NCBI GenBank assembly: GCA_937893115.1
Contig: CALBGK010000005.1
Span: forward strand, 1-5,634
Source: an uncultured Erysipelotrichaceae bacterium
Lineage (GTDB): Bacteria; Bacillota_I; Bacilli_A; Erysipelotrichales; Erysipelotrichaceae
Length of the DNA stretch: 5,634 nt
Direction of reading: 5' to 3'
The notes under the pieces are model-generated. The model was given only the letters and a program-made list of their open reading frames with translations. It searched no databases and was not told the origin of the DNA. Made by a program: the position numbers and the translations under genes. Below, in pieces: positions 1 to 5,634 of the stretch. Numbering within the stretch: the first letter of the stretch is position 1; every line of letters begins with the position of its first letter.

Positions 1-1112
1 CCTAATTCATAGCGTATATCATTGCTTTCCATCGCTGTCTTTTTAGTGGCTGATGAAAAAGATTCTATCTTAGTAGCTTTGATATCTTTCGATAAGTGGT
101 AATAGTTTTTTAAAGCTATGGCAGTCTGATTTTCATCTTTTGCCTTGTCCATCATATTGGCGATAATATTTTCGATGTCATCATCACTATATTTAATTGT
201 ATCGATGACCTTAAGTCGGCCACTAGTAATGGTACCGGTCTTATCAAGACATAAGACGTCACAACGTGCCAAGGTTTCAAGTGAATATAATTCTTGAACC
301 AAAGTATTTTCATTAGATAATTTCAAGGCGCCTAAAGTCAAAGATACAGAAGTCAAGAGGACTAAGCCCTCAGGTATCATACCTACTAAGGAAGCTACAG
401 TTTGTAGTATGGCTTCATTTAAACTTATTTGGGAAATAAAAAATTGTTTATAAAATAGAATGATGCCTAGAGGAATGATGATGACTGAAACACTTTTGAT
501 GATAAAATCTAGAGCATCTTTTAATCTGGAAGGTTGTTTCTTCTCTCTTTTGACATTCTTTAAGACATGATAGATATAATTATCTTGACCGACTTTAGTC
601 ACTTCCATATAACAAGTGCCAGAAGTGATATAGCTACCGGCAAATAATTCATCGCCAAGCTTCTTTTCGATGATATCAGCTTCACCCGTAAGTAAAGATT
701 CATTGACGCCGACATGACCTTCGATCACTCTTCCATCACTTAATATTTGATCTCCTAATTTAAGTTTACAGATATCATTTAAGACCAGCTCTTCGCCATT
801 AATCTTAGAAAGCTTATTATTTCTAAGGACATTGGCATGAGGTTGAGACAACATTCTTAAAGTCTTTTTTGCTCTTAGTTCTTGTACGATACCGATGGCG
901 GTATTAAAGATTATTACCAACATAAAAAGGGCATTGCGAAAATGTCCAGTGATAAATACTAGGATGGCCAAGATGATATTGATGGCATTAAATAGAGTAA
1001 AGATATTAGATGTGATGATTTGCTTACTGCTGCGCACAGTCACATCAGGATTGATATTGACTTGACCATTTTGTTTGCGAAGGGATACTTCGACATCATT
1101 TAAACCTGTCAT
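1..1112 (-). CDS. CtpE/Exp7-type P-type cation-transporting ATPase, N-terminal part (truncated by window edge)
   Basis: Membrane pump that couples ATP hydrolysis to cation transport. The 370 codons present carry the P-type hallmarks: paired membrane helices near residues 36-54 and 60-77, the actuator-domain TGE motif at 142-144, helices near 203-221 and 236-262 containing the ion-site motif IPEGL (246-250), and the phosphorylation motif DKTGT with catalytic Asp290. A nucleotide-domain stretch FSSATKK (352-358) lies close to the cut end. The N-terminal phrases NIFTLFNAI and AIGIVQELRAKKTL, and GMIPEGLVLLTSVSL around helix 4, resemble the CtpE/Exp7 branch rather than heavy-metal or Kdp pumps. 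Mycobacterial CtpE has been linked to calcium uptake, so Ca2+ is a possible but unproven substrate. Family members are about 780-800 residues, so the C-terminal half lies outside the window. The ATG start overlaps the upstream GNAT stop as ATGA and is preceded by GGAG at 8 nt spacing. The P-type call is firm; the subfamily is likely. Confidence 0.93.
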   Translation of the reverse strand, partial: MTGLNDVEVSLRKQNGQVNINPDVTVRSSKQIITSNIFTLFNAINIILAILVFITGHFRNALFMLVIIFNTAIGIVQELRAKKTLRMLSQPHANVLRNNKLSKINGEELVLNDICKLKLGDQILSDGRVIEGHVGVNESLLTGEADIIEKKLGDELFAGSYITSGTCYMEVTKVGQDNYIYHVLKNVKREKKQPSRLKDALDFIIKSVSVIIIPLGIILFYKQFFISQISLNEAILQTVASLVGMIPEGLVLLTSVSLTLGALKLSNENTLVQELYSLETLARCDVLCLDKTGTITSGRLKVIDTIKYSDDDIENIIANMMDKAKDENQTAIALKNYYHLSKDIKATKIESFSSATKKTAMESNDIRYEL

Positions 1113-1600
1113 ATATCTTTCTCCATGATGTAGTCATCCATTACATAGCCATGACCAATATCATTCACAACGGCATCAATAATATTGAAGCCCCAATGTT
1201 CATATATCTCTATAGTATTGGTATTATATTTATTAACTGTGAGATAGATACTTTTTAGATTATTCTTTTTAGCATAAGCTATCGCATCATTTAATAGTTT
1301 GCTAGAGATGCCAAGACCTCTTTTAGTCTTTAAGACATAGAGCTTAGATAAAAACAATCTATCACCATCTATCTTATATTCTGTAAAGGCGACATTTTCG
1401 CCATCAATAGATAATAATTTAAAGATAGTGCCTTGACTTAGCTCCTCTTCTATCGCTTTTGGCGATAAAAATAAGTCGACCATGTATCTAGCTTGGTCAA
1501 GGCCTATTATATCTTTGAAGTGATCTATGAATATCGTTGAGGCGATTTCACTGGTTGCGTGTACTAATTTATCATCAACATTAATAATTTCATATGGCAT
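1109..1600 (-). CDS. GNAT family N-acetyltransferase, PaiA-like
   Basis: Predicted cytosolic acetyl-CoA-dependent N-acetyltransferase of 163 residues, the usual single-domain GNAT size. The acetyl-CoA loop (motif A) spans about 84-105, with RGLGI at 94-98. Motif B is at 128-138, with N128, Tyr133 in the position of the usual catalytic/CoA-contacting tyrosine, and the terminal WGF. The C-terminal GYVMDDYIMEK resembles PaiA-type enzymes, which acetylate polyamines in Bacillus, as does the N-terminal helix region around residues 16-55. The substrate here is not determined and could be a polyamine, another small amine or a protein. The position expected for the Q/R of the Q/RxxGxG motif is Thr92. 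I chose the ATG at 1600 rather than the in-frame TTG at 1606: AGGAGG ends 10 nt before the ATG but only 4 nt before the TTG. It is the first gene of a two-gene leftward operon with the P-type ATPase. Confidence 0.88.
   Translation of the reverse strand: MPYEIINVDDKLVHATSEIASTIFIDHFKDIIGLDQARYMVDLFLSPKAIEEELSQGTIFKLLSIDGENVAFTEYKIDGDRLFLSKLYVLKTKRGLGISSKLLNDAIAYAKKNNLKSIYLTVNKYNTNTIEIYEHWGFNIIDAVVNDIGHGYVMDDYIMEKDI
1121..1124 (-). promoter_or_regulatory. Ribosome binding site of the P-type ATPase gene
   Basis: GGAG (continuing as GGAGAAAG) lies 8 nt before the ATG at 1112, inside the last codons of the upstream GNAT gene. It fixes the ATPase start and, with the ATGA overlap, suggests coupled translation of the two genes. 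Confidence 0.7.
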
Positions 1601-1609
1601 AGACAAGAA

Positions 1610-1617
1610 ACCTCCTT
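1610..1617 (-). promoter_or_regulatory. Strong ribosome binding site deciding the GNAT start
   Basis: AAGGAGGT, a near-perfect complement to the 16S 3' end, sits 9 nt before the ATG at 1600 and only about 3 nt before the alternative TTG at 1606. The spacing favours the ATG and a 163-residue product. Confidence 0.75.
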
Positions 1618-1618
1618 G

Positions 1619-1628
1619 AAATATATTT
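1619..1628. repeat. 10-bp perfect palindrome in the divergent promoter region
   Basis: AAATATATTT reads the same on both strands and overlaps the leftward extended -10 box (1625-1630). It could be a small operator, but it is pure A/T in an AT-rich spacer and may be chance. Confidence 0.25.
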
Positions 1629-1641
1629 TAGCATTATTTTA
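1625..1641 (-). promoter_or_regulatory. Candidate leftward promoter for the GNAT-ATPase operon
   Basis: Read on the minus strand there are two TAAAAT boxes, at 1641-1636 and 1630-1625. The second is preceded by TGC, giving an extended -10 (TGCTAAAAT). Neither has a good -35 at 17 bp; the first has only a weak TTCATC. The extended -10 would start transcription near 1618, leaving a leader of about 18 nt; the other would give about 29 nt. The region is AT-rich, so chance matches are easy. Confidence 0.4.
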
Positions 1642-1664
1642 AACTTTGATATAGAATAGATGAA

Positions 1665-1671
1665 GAGGTGA
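1665..1671 (+). promoter_or_regulatory. Ribosome binding site of ychF
   Basis: GAGGTGA lies 6 nt before the ATG at 1678 and supports that start. Confidence 0.65.
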
Positions 1672-1677
1672 ACAATT

Positions 1678-2778
1678 ATGAGTTTAACAGCAGGTATTGT
1701 TGGTTTGCCCAATGTTGGAAAATCAACTCTTTTTAATGCCATTACCAATAGTAAAGTAGAGGCTGCTAACTATCCCTTTGCCACCATTGAACCTAATGTC
1801 GGCGTCGTGGAAGTCAAAGATGAAAGACTTACTAATTTGAGTAATCTATTTCAACCAGAAAGAACAATATATACGACATTTGAATTTACCGATATCGCTG
1901 GATTAGTAAAGGGTGCCAGCAGTGGTGAAGGCCTAGGAAATAAATTCTTGGCTAATATTCGCGATGTGGATGCGATATGCCATGTCGTCAGATGTTTTGA
2001 AGATAATTCTATTACCCATGTCTACAATCGTATTGATCCTATTGATGATGTTGAGATTATCAATATGGAACTCATTATGGCTGATATGGCATCTTTAGAA
2101 AATAGAATGAGCAAGATAGCTAAGAAGGCTAAGACCAATGATGCTGAGGCCAAGTCTGAGATGAATGTCTTGAACAAGATTATGGATTGTTTAAAGGAAG
2201 GCAAATTAGTTTCTTCTTTAGATTTCAGCAAAGAAGAAAAGGTTTTTGTCAAAGCATTTCAACTATTGACATCTAAACCTGTTATCTATATTGCCAATAT
2301 AAAAGAAGAAGAGATAAATGATCCTTCTATCAATGAAAATTATAATAAACTCAAAGCTTATGCTGAGGCTAATAAGGCTGAGGTAGTCGCTATATCAGCG
2401 CGTATCGAAGAAGACTTATCTGGCATGGATAAGGAAGAAAAATTAGCTTTCTTAAATGATTTAGGCATTAATCGTTCTGGTCTTGATGAACTTATCTTAA
2501 AAGCTTATAAGACATTAGGCTTGAAAACTTTCTTTACAGTTGGCAAAGATGAGTGTCGTGGTTGGACATTTAAGGACGGCATGACAGCTCCTGAGTGTGC
2601 CGGTGTCATTCACAGTGATTTTCAAAAGGGCTTTATCAAGGCTGAAGTTTTTACTTATGAAGACATCATGGAATATCAAAGTGAAGCTAAATTAAAAGAA
2701 GCTGGTAAATTGCGCCTAGAAGGAAAGGATTATATTGCTCAAGATGGCGATATCATGCATTTCAGATTTAACGTCTGA
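1678..2778 (+). CDS. ychF: Ribosome-binding NTPase YchF (Obg family, OLA1-like)
   Basis: Cytosolic P-loop NTPase of the Obg/YchF group. Family members bind ribosomes, hydrolyse ATP in preference to GTP, and are implicated in translation and stress responses. The 366-residue length matches the family (363 in E. coli). The P-loop GLPNVGKS is at 9-16, the switch II/G3 motif DIAG at 72-75 and the G5-like SAR at 240-242. The G4 position is NIKE (207-210) instead of the NKxD of true GTPases, which is the YchF-specific change linked to relaxed base preference. A coiled-coil insert occupies roughly 130-195. The C-terminal TGS domain runs from about 282 ([13 protein letters not shown]) to [11 protein letters not shown]. 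It ends with TGA. It is the first gene of the rightward operon, divergent from the GNAT-ATPase pair, and its 3' end overlaps the next gene. The identification is secure. Confidence 0.98.
   Translation: MSLTAGIVGLPNVGKSTLFNAITNSKVEAANYPFATIEPNVGVVEVKDERLTNLSNLFQPERTIYTTFEFTDIAGLVKGASSGEGLGNKFLANIRDVDAICHVVRCFEDNSITHVYNRIDPIDDVEIINMELIMADMASLENRMSKIAKKAKTNDAEAKSEMNVLNKIMDCLKEGKLVSSLDFSKEEKVFVKAFQLLTSKPVIYIANIKEEEINDPSINENYNKLKAYAEANKAEVVAISARIEEDLSGMDKEEKLAFLNDLGINRSGLDELILKAYKTLGLKTFFTVGKDECRGWTFKDGMTAPECAGVIHSDFQKGFIKAEVFTYEDIMEYQSEAKLKEAGKLRLEGKDYIAQDGDIMHFRFNV
2720..2729 (+). promoter_or_regulatory. Candidate ribosome binding site inside ychF for the downstream GNAT gene
   Basis: AAGGAAAGGA lies within ychF coding sequence. 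AAAGGA ends 5 nt before the TTG at 2735 and 14 nt before the ATG at 2744. The spacing therefore favours the TTG, while codon preference favours the ATG. Confidence 0.45.
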
Positions 2779-3436
2779 TAATCTTTCTTACTTACAATAT
2801 TATAGGAAGCTAGAAAGTGGCGAGATTATTTATGATGATGACGATACTGTCATTGTCTACGATGAAACGGAGAGGCGTCTATATCTCAAGAGTGATGATA
2901 TAGATATTGTCAATAAATATAACTTTGATTTTTCTTATTATGATTCGATAGTAGTCTATAATGAGAAAATAGCTAAATCGATAAAGGATAGATATGAATT
3001 AGAAGAGACTTATTCTTTTTATCTCTATGCCTATTTAAGTAGAGATAAGATAGAACTAGATGACTATGATTTTCGTCTTTTAGATATGTCTTATTATGAT
3101 TTTATCAGAGCTAATTATCACTATTCTAGCGATGATGAATTAAAAGAAATTATCGCTTCTAAGCATCTGTTTGGCTTATTTGATAATGGTGAGATGACTG
3201 GTTTTATCGGCATACATACTGATGGTAGTATGGGGCTACTTTTAGTATTTGAAAACTTTCGTGGCAAGCATTATGGCTATGTCCTAGAAGCTATGCTCAT
3301 CAATTATCTATTAGATAATAATGAACTTCCTTATTGTGATGTCATGGATGATAATTATTATTCTATGCATATCCAAGATGAGCTCAAGATGACAAGAAGT
3401 GCTAGTAAAAAGTATTGGTTATTTAAAAATGAGTAG
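2735..3436 (+). CDS. Two-part GNAT family N-acetyltransferase
   Basis: Predicted acetyl-CoA-dependent N-acetyltransferase, 233 residues from the TTG start. The C-terminal half (about 113-233) is a GNAT domain: a helix pair, the strand FGLFDNGEMTGFIGIH (146-161), then GSMGLLLVFENFRGKHYGYVLEAML (motif A, about 164-188). The N-terminal part (about 10-110) is rich in Asp and Tyr and looks like the degenerate accessory domain of a GNAT family I associate with Lachnospiraceae and relatives; this is from memory, not a search. In the Q/RxxGxG loop the first Gly is His179 (RGKHYG), which is unusual. The substrate is unknown. No in-frame ATG other than the one at 2744 occurs near the front, so the gene overlaps ychF by 35-44 bp whichever start is used. 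Its 3' end overlaps tilS by 8 bp. The GNAT fold is well supported; the start is uncertain (TTG 2735 or ATG 2744). Confidence 0.82.
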   Translation: MLKMAISCISDLTSDNLSYLQYYRKLESGEIIYDDDDTVIVYDETERRLYLKSDDIDIVNKYNFDFSYYDSIVVYNEKIAKSIKDRYELEETYSFYLYAYLSRDKIELDDYDFRLLDMSYYDFIRANYHYSSDDELKEIIASKHLFGLFDNGEMTGFIGIHTDGSMGLLLVFENFRGKHYGYVLEAMLINYLLDNNELPYCDVMDDNYYSMHIQDELKMTRSASKKYWLFKNE

Positions 3437-4613
3437 ATATTTAGTAGCTGTATCAGGAGGGCCTGATTCGATGGCTCTTTTAGATAGTTTAAAGAAGAAA
3501 AATCATGATTTGATTGTTGCCCATTGTAATTATAATAAGCGCGATAGTGCTCTTAGAGATATGCAGATAGTTAGTAGATACTGTTCTTCAAATGGCATAC
3601 CTTTAGTGATTAAAAATGCTTTTAAAGAGGACGTTAAGGGTAGTTTTCAAGCTTGGGCCAGAGATTTTCGCTATCATTTTTTTAAAGAAGTCTATGACAG
3701 ATATCATTGTGATGGACTGCTCATAGCTCATCAAGAAGATGACTTGATTGAGACCTATCTCATGCAGAAAGAAAAAAATCTTATTCCTTATTACTATGGT
3801 TTAAAAGCTAAGTCTAGACTATATGGCATGGATATCTATAGGCCTTTTTTAAAACTTAAAAGGTCAAAGATCTTAAAATATCTAAATAGATGTCATCTTG
3901 AATATGGCATCGATGAGTCTAATCTAAGTGATGACTATCGCCGAAATGTACTGAGACATCAATTTGTTGAAAAGATGACAGATGATGAAAGAAAACTCAT
4001 CTTGCAAGAGATTGAAATTAAGAATCAAGAATTAAAAGTAGTTGAAGAAAAAATAAAGAAAGTATTAAAAGGCCAAAGAAAAATAAGCCTTAAAGACTTT
4101 GAAGAATTTGATGATAAGGTAGCCTTATTAAGATATCTTCTATATCTAGATATGGCTAAGACTTATATCGATAGCTTAATCGACAGTATTAAAAGCACTA
4201 CTAATTTTGAAATTTTAATACGGGATAAATATCTAGTATCCGAATATGGCTATCTTGAAGTCTATGATAAGGTCGAAGAGTACTCTTATAGCTTTGATAA
4301 ACTTGAATATGTCAAAAAAGACTATTTTAAAATGTGTACTATTGGAAATAGTAAACAGGGCGTAATGCTTAAAGATAGCGATTTTCCTATCACTATCAGG
4401 ACCTTTAAAGCTGGCGATAAAATTAGGCTACCATATGGTACAAAGAAAGTTTCACGCTTTTTTATCGACAATAAGATACCTCACAAATATAGAAGGGTAT
4501 GGCCTATTGTCGAAAACAGTTCTAAAGAGATAATATTGGTCCCTCAAATTGGGCCAAATATTAATCATTATTCTATAAAACCAAACGCATTTGTGGTAGA
4601 ATTGCTATATTAA
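3429..4613 (+). CDS. tilS: tRNA(Ile)-lysidine synthase TilS
   Basis: Joins lysine to C34 of the CAU-anticodon tRNA-Ile using ATP. This changes its decoding from AUG to AUA and its charging from Met to Ile, and is essential in nearly all bacteria. The product is 394 residues. The N-type ATP-pyrophosphatase loop SGGPDS is at 9-14, followed by AHCNY (31-35), WARDFR (76-81), AHQEDDLIET (100-109), YRP (137-139) and RNVLRH (172-177), all TilS signatures. The C-terminal domain (about 318-394) has the RTFKAGDKIRLP and KIPHKYRR elements that bind the acceptor stem. I chose the ATG at 3429 over the in-frame GTG at 3399 because it puts the P-loop at the usual distance from the N-terminus (MSRYLVAVSGG). 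There is no clear Shine-Dalgarno; the start lies 8 bp inside the end of the GNAT gene, so translation is probably coupled. It is not fused to hpt, unlike in some Bacillota. Confidence 0.96.
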   Translation: MSRYLVAVSGGPDSMALLDSLKKKNHDLIVAHCNYNKRDSALRDMQIVSRYCSSNGIPLVIKNAFKEDVKGSFQAWARDFRYHFFKEVYDRYHCDGLLIAHQEDDLIETYLMQKEKNLIPYYYGLKAKSRLYGMDIYRPFLKLKRSKILKYLNRCHLEYGIDESNLSDDYRRNVLRHQFVEKMTDDERKLILQEIEIKNQELKVVEEKIKKVLKGQRKISLKDFEEFDDKVALLRYLLYLDMAKTYIDSLIDSIKSTTNFEILIRDKYLVSEYGYLEVYDKVEEYSYSFDKLEYVKKDYFKMCTIGNSKQGVMLKDSDFPITIRTFKAGDKIRLPYGTKKVSRFFIDNKIPHKYRRVWPIVENSSKEIILVPQIGPNINHYSIKPNAFVVELLY

Positions 4614-4618
4614 GGGGG
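4612..4618 (+). promoter_or_regulatory. Ribosome binding site of hpt
   Basis: AAGGGGG overlaps the tilS TAA stop and ends 5 nt before the hpt ATG at 4624. It is a G-rich variant of AAGGAGG. Confidence 0.6.
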
Positions 4619-4623
4619 CTTAT

Positions 4624-5154
4624 ATGCATACAGATGTTGAATCTATCTTAATTAGTGAAGAAGAAATTAATTTAAAATGTAAGGAGCTAGCTAAGAGAAT
4701 TAGCGAAGACTACGAAGGTTTAAAACCTGTCTTTGTCGGCTTGCTTAAAGGCTCAGTACCCTTTATGGCTGAACTCATGAAATATGTCACAATTGATATA
4801 TATATCGATTTTATGGATGTTTCTAGTTATAGTGGAACCGAATCTGTAGGTGATGTAAGAATCAATAAAGACCTAGATTCTTCTATCCAGGGAGAGGATA
4901 TCATATTGGTAGAAGATATCGTCGATACAGGAAAAACACTGGAGAGAGTGCGCTCGATGATGTTTCAAAAAGGTGCTAGGAGTGTTAGAATTGTATCATT
5001 ATTGGATAAACCAGACTGTCGAGTTGTTGAGATAAATGCCGATTATGTCGGCTTTACTATCCCTAATGAATTCGTTGTGGGGTTTGGTTTAGATTTTAAT
5101 CAAAAATATCGTAATTTGCCTTACATCGGCATATTAAAGAAAGAGTGTTATTAA
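4624..5154 (+). CDS. hpt: Hypoxanthine (guanine) phosphoribosyltransferase
   Basis: Purine salvage enzyme that transfers phosphoribose from PRPP to hypoxanthine or guanine, giving IMP or GMP in the cytosol. At 176 residues it matches the bacterial enzyme (about 175-180). It shows LKGS (41-44) for pyrophosphate contact, the mobile-loop region SSYSGT (67-72), the PRPP-binding signature VEDIVDTGKT (96-105), LLDKP (126-130) with the purine-contacting Lys129, and VGFTIPNEFVVGFGLD (142-157) around the base site. YRNLPYIG (162-169) completes the family pattern. It follows tilS by 10 bp and precedes ftsH by 15 bp, the order seen in Bacillus and relatives, where this gene is also called hprT. The identification is secure; preference for hypoxanthine over guanine cannot be read from the sequence. 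Confidence 0.97.
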   Translation: MHTDVESILISEEEINLKCKELAKRISEDYEGLKPVFVGLLKGSVPFMAELMKYVTIDIYIDFMDVSSYSGTESVGDVRINKDLDSSIQGEDIILVEDIVDTGKTLERVRSMMFQKGARSVRIVSLLDKPDCRVVEINADYVGFTIPNEFVVGFGLDFNQKYRNLPYIGILKKECY

Positions 5155-5160
5155 AGGAGA
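5153..5160 (+). promoter_or_regulatory. Ribosome binding site of ftsH
   Basis: AAAGGAGA begins inside the hpt TAA stop and ends 9 nt before the ATG at 5170. It is a strong match that fixes the ftsH start and ties the gene to the operon. Confidence 0.7.
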
Positions 5161-5169
5161 TTGTAAAAC

Positions 5170-5634
5170 ATGCAAAACCCCAACAACAAGAATCGATTGA
5201 TGTATAGTTTGCCATATCTAATTGTGCTAATTTTCATCATATCGATGTTATTTCAAAATCCTTTATCTTCACGCACAGTGACATTGGGATATAAGGAATT
5301 TGAAGAGGCCCTGACACAGGATAGAATCAGTACGGTAACTGTTTCAGTTGACTATAATACAATTACTATTTCTGGTATTTATGTGGATGACCAGGGTACT
5401 TCTTATGAATTTGTTTCGGTTGTGCCAAATACCGAAAGTGAATCAGAGGCTCTATTTAGTCAACTCAAAGAAGTCAATAGTGTCAGCGTCATTGATGCAA
5501 ATCAATCGAACATATGGATTGAATTATTAGGCAGCATATTGCCATTAATCATTTTTGTCGGCTTCGCTTTCTTTATGCTTACAAGAATGGGTGGTTCAAG
5601 TGCGAATAAACAAGCCTTTGATTTTTCTAAGTCT
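5170..5634 (+). CDS. ftsH: ATP-dependent zinc metalloprotease FtsH, N-terminal part (truncated by window edge)
   Basis: Membrane-anchored AAA+ protease that extracts and degrades misassembled membrane proteins and some regulatory cytosolic proteins. Only the first 155 codons are present. They show a basic start (NNKNR), a first membrane helix at about 12-28, an extracytoplasmic domain of about 90 residues with the family phrase YKEFEEAL (41-48), a second membrane helix at about 119-137, and the juxtamembrane linker MGGSSANKQAFDFSKS (140-155) that leads into the AAA+ domain in FtsH proteins. The ATPase and HExxH zinc-protease domains lie beyond the right edge, so catalytic residues cannot be checked. 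The extracytoplasmic domain has the usual FtsH size. Gene order after hpt supports the call. A shorter open frame at 5348-5530 in another phase is only a shadow of this gene. Confidence 0.94.
   Translation, partial: MQNPNNKNRLMYSLPYLIVLIFIISMLFQNPLSSRTVTLGYKEFEEALTQDRISTVTVSVDYNTITISGIYVDDQGTSYEFVSVVPNTESESEALFSQLKEVNSVSVIDANQSNIWIELLGSILPLIIFVGFAFFMLTRMGGSSANKQAFDFSKS

Larger units (their letters stand above)
1616..1657 (+). promoter_or_regulatory. Candidate rightward promoter for the ychF operon
   Basis: Two readings are possible. TTGAAA (1616-1621) with a 16-bp spacer to TTTAAA (1638-1643) would give a leader of about 28 nt. Alternatively, TGATATAGAAT (1647-1657) is an extended -10-like element without a clear -35, giving a leader of only about 15 nt. 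The position between divergent genes makes a promoter here nearly certain in principle, but the exact boxes are a guess. Confidence 0.38.

Noticed and set aside
207..216. Recurrent GATATC/ATCGAT-like words throughout the window as possible dispersed repeats
   Set aside because: They fall in coding frame as common Asp-Ile and Ile-Asp codon pairs in an AT-rich genome, with no regular spacing or longer shared sequence.
2022..2252. Minus-strand open frame of 76 codons
   Set aside because: It lies entirely inside ychF on the opposite strand, has low-complexity hydrophobic content, and has no supporting ribosome site or family resemblance. It is a shadow of ychF.
1678..2778. Possible Mycoplasma-type code (TGA as Trp)
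   Set aside because: TGA ends ychF exactly at the family's usual C-terminus and also ends the minus-strand GNAT. Trp is encoded by TGG, and no gene has an internal TGA.
4603..4611. Extended -10-like TGCTATATT at the end of tilS, as a possible hpt promoter
   Set aside because: There is no -35 at a usable distance, and the predicted start would fall on the hpt ribosome site, leaving almost no leader. It is probably chance in AT-rich coding sequence.
5348..5530. Plus-strand open frame of 60 codons
   Set aside because: It overlaps ftsH in another phase. The ftsH frame has matching family features throughout, so this is a shadow.
1..5634. An undescribed defence, mobile or RNA-based system
   Set aside because: Essentially all the sequence is explained by recognised housekeeping or common accessory families. 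No structured RNA, repeat array, integrase, toxin-antitoxin pair or unexplained long gap was seen.

Overview
The window comes from a low-GC bacterium using the standard bacterial code. TGA is a genuine stop for ychF and for the minus-strand acetyltransferase, and Trp is read from TGG. Strong AGGAGG-type ribosome binding sites, the tilS-hpt-ftsH gene order and the protein sequences point to the Bacillota. A Bacilli or Erysipelotrichia-like gut lineage is my best guess, but it is an inference and the exact taxon cannot be fixed from this sequence.

The layout is two divergent gene blocks separated by a 77-bp intergenic region (1601-1677). Leftward on the minus strand is a small GNAT acetyltransferase resembling PaiA (1109-1600). 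Its stop overlaps, as ATGA, the start of a CtpE/Exp7-type P-type cation ATPase (1-1112). The ATPase runs off the left edge, so only its N-terminal 370 codons are present.

Rightward on the plus strand is a tightly packed run of five genes: ychF (1678-2778), a two-part GNAT acetyltransferase (about 2735-3436), tilS (3429-4613), hpt (4624-5154) and the start of ftsH (5170-5634, cut by the right edge). The first three genes overlap and the remaining gaps are 10 and 15 bp, so they are probably one transcript. The operon combines translation functions (the YchF ribosome-associated NTPase and TilS, which modifies tRNA-Ile2), purine salvage (Hpt) and membrane protein quality control (FtsH). The tilS-hpt-ftsH block is conserved in many Bacillota; ychF and the GNAT gene upstream are the lineage-specific part.

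There is no stretch longer than 300 bp without a gene. I saw no RNA gene, mobile element, CRISPR array or convincing terminator. I found no undescribed system. The points worth a second look are modest: a long ychF/GNAT coding overlap, an altered acetyl-CoA loop in that GNAT, coupled translation into tilS, and the GNAT-ATPase pairing.
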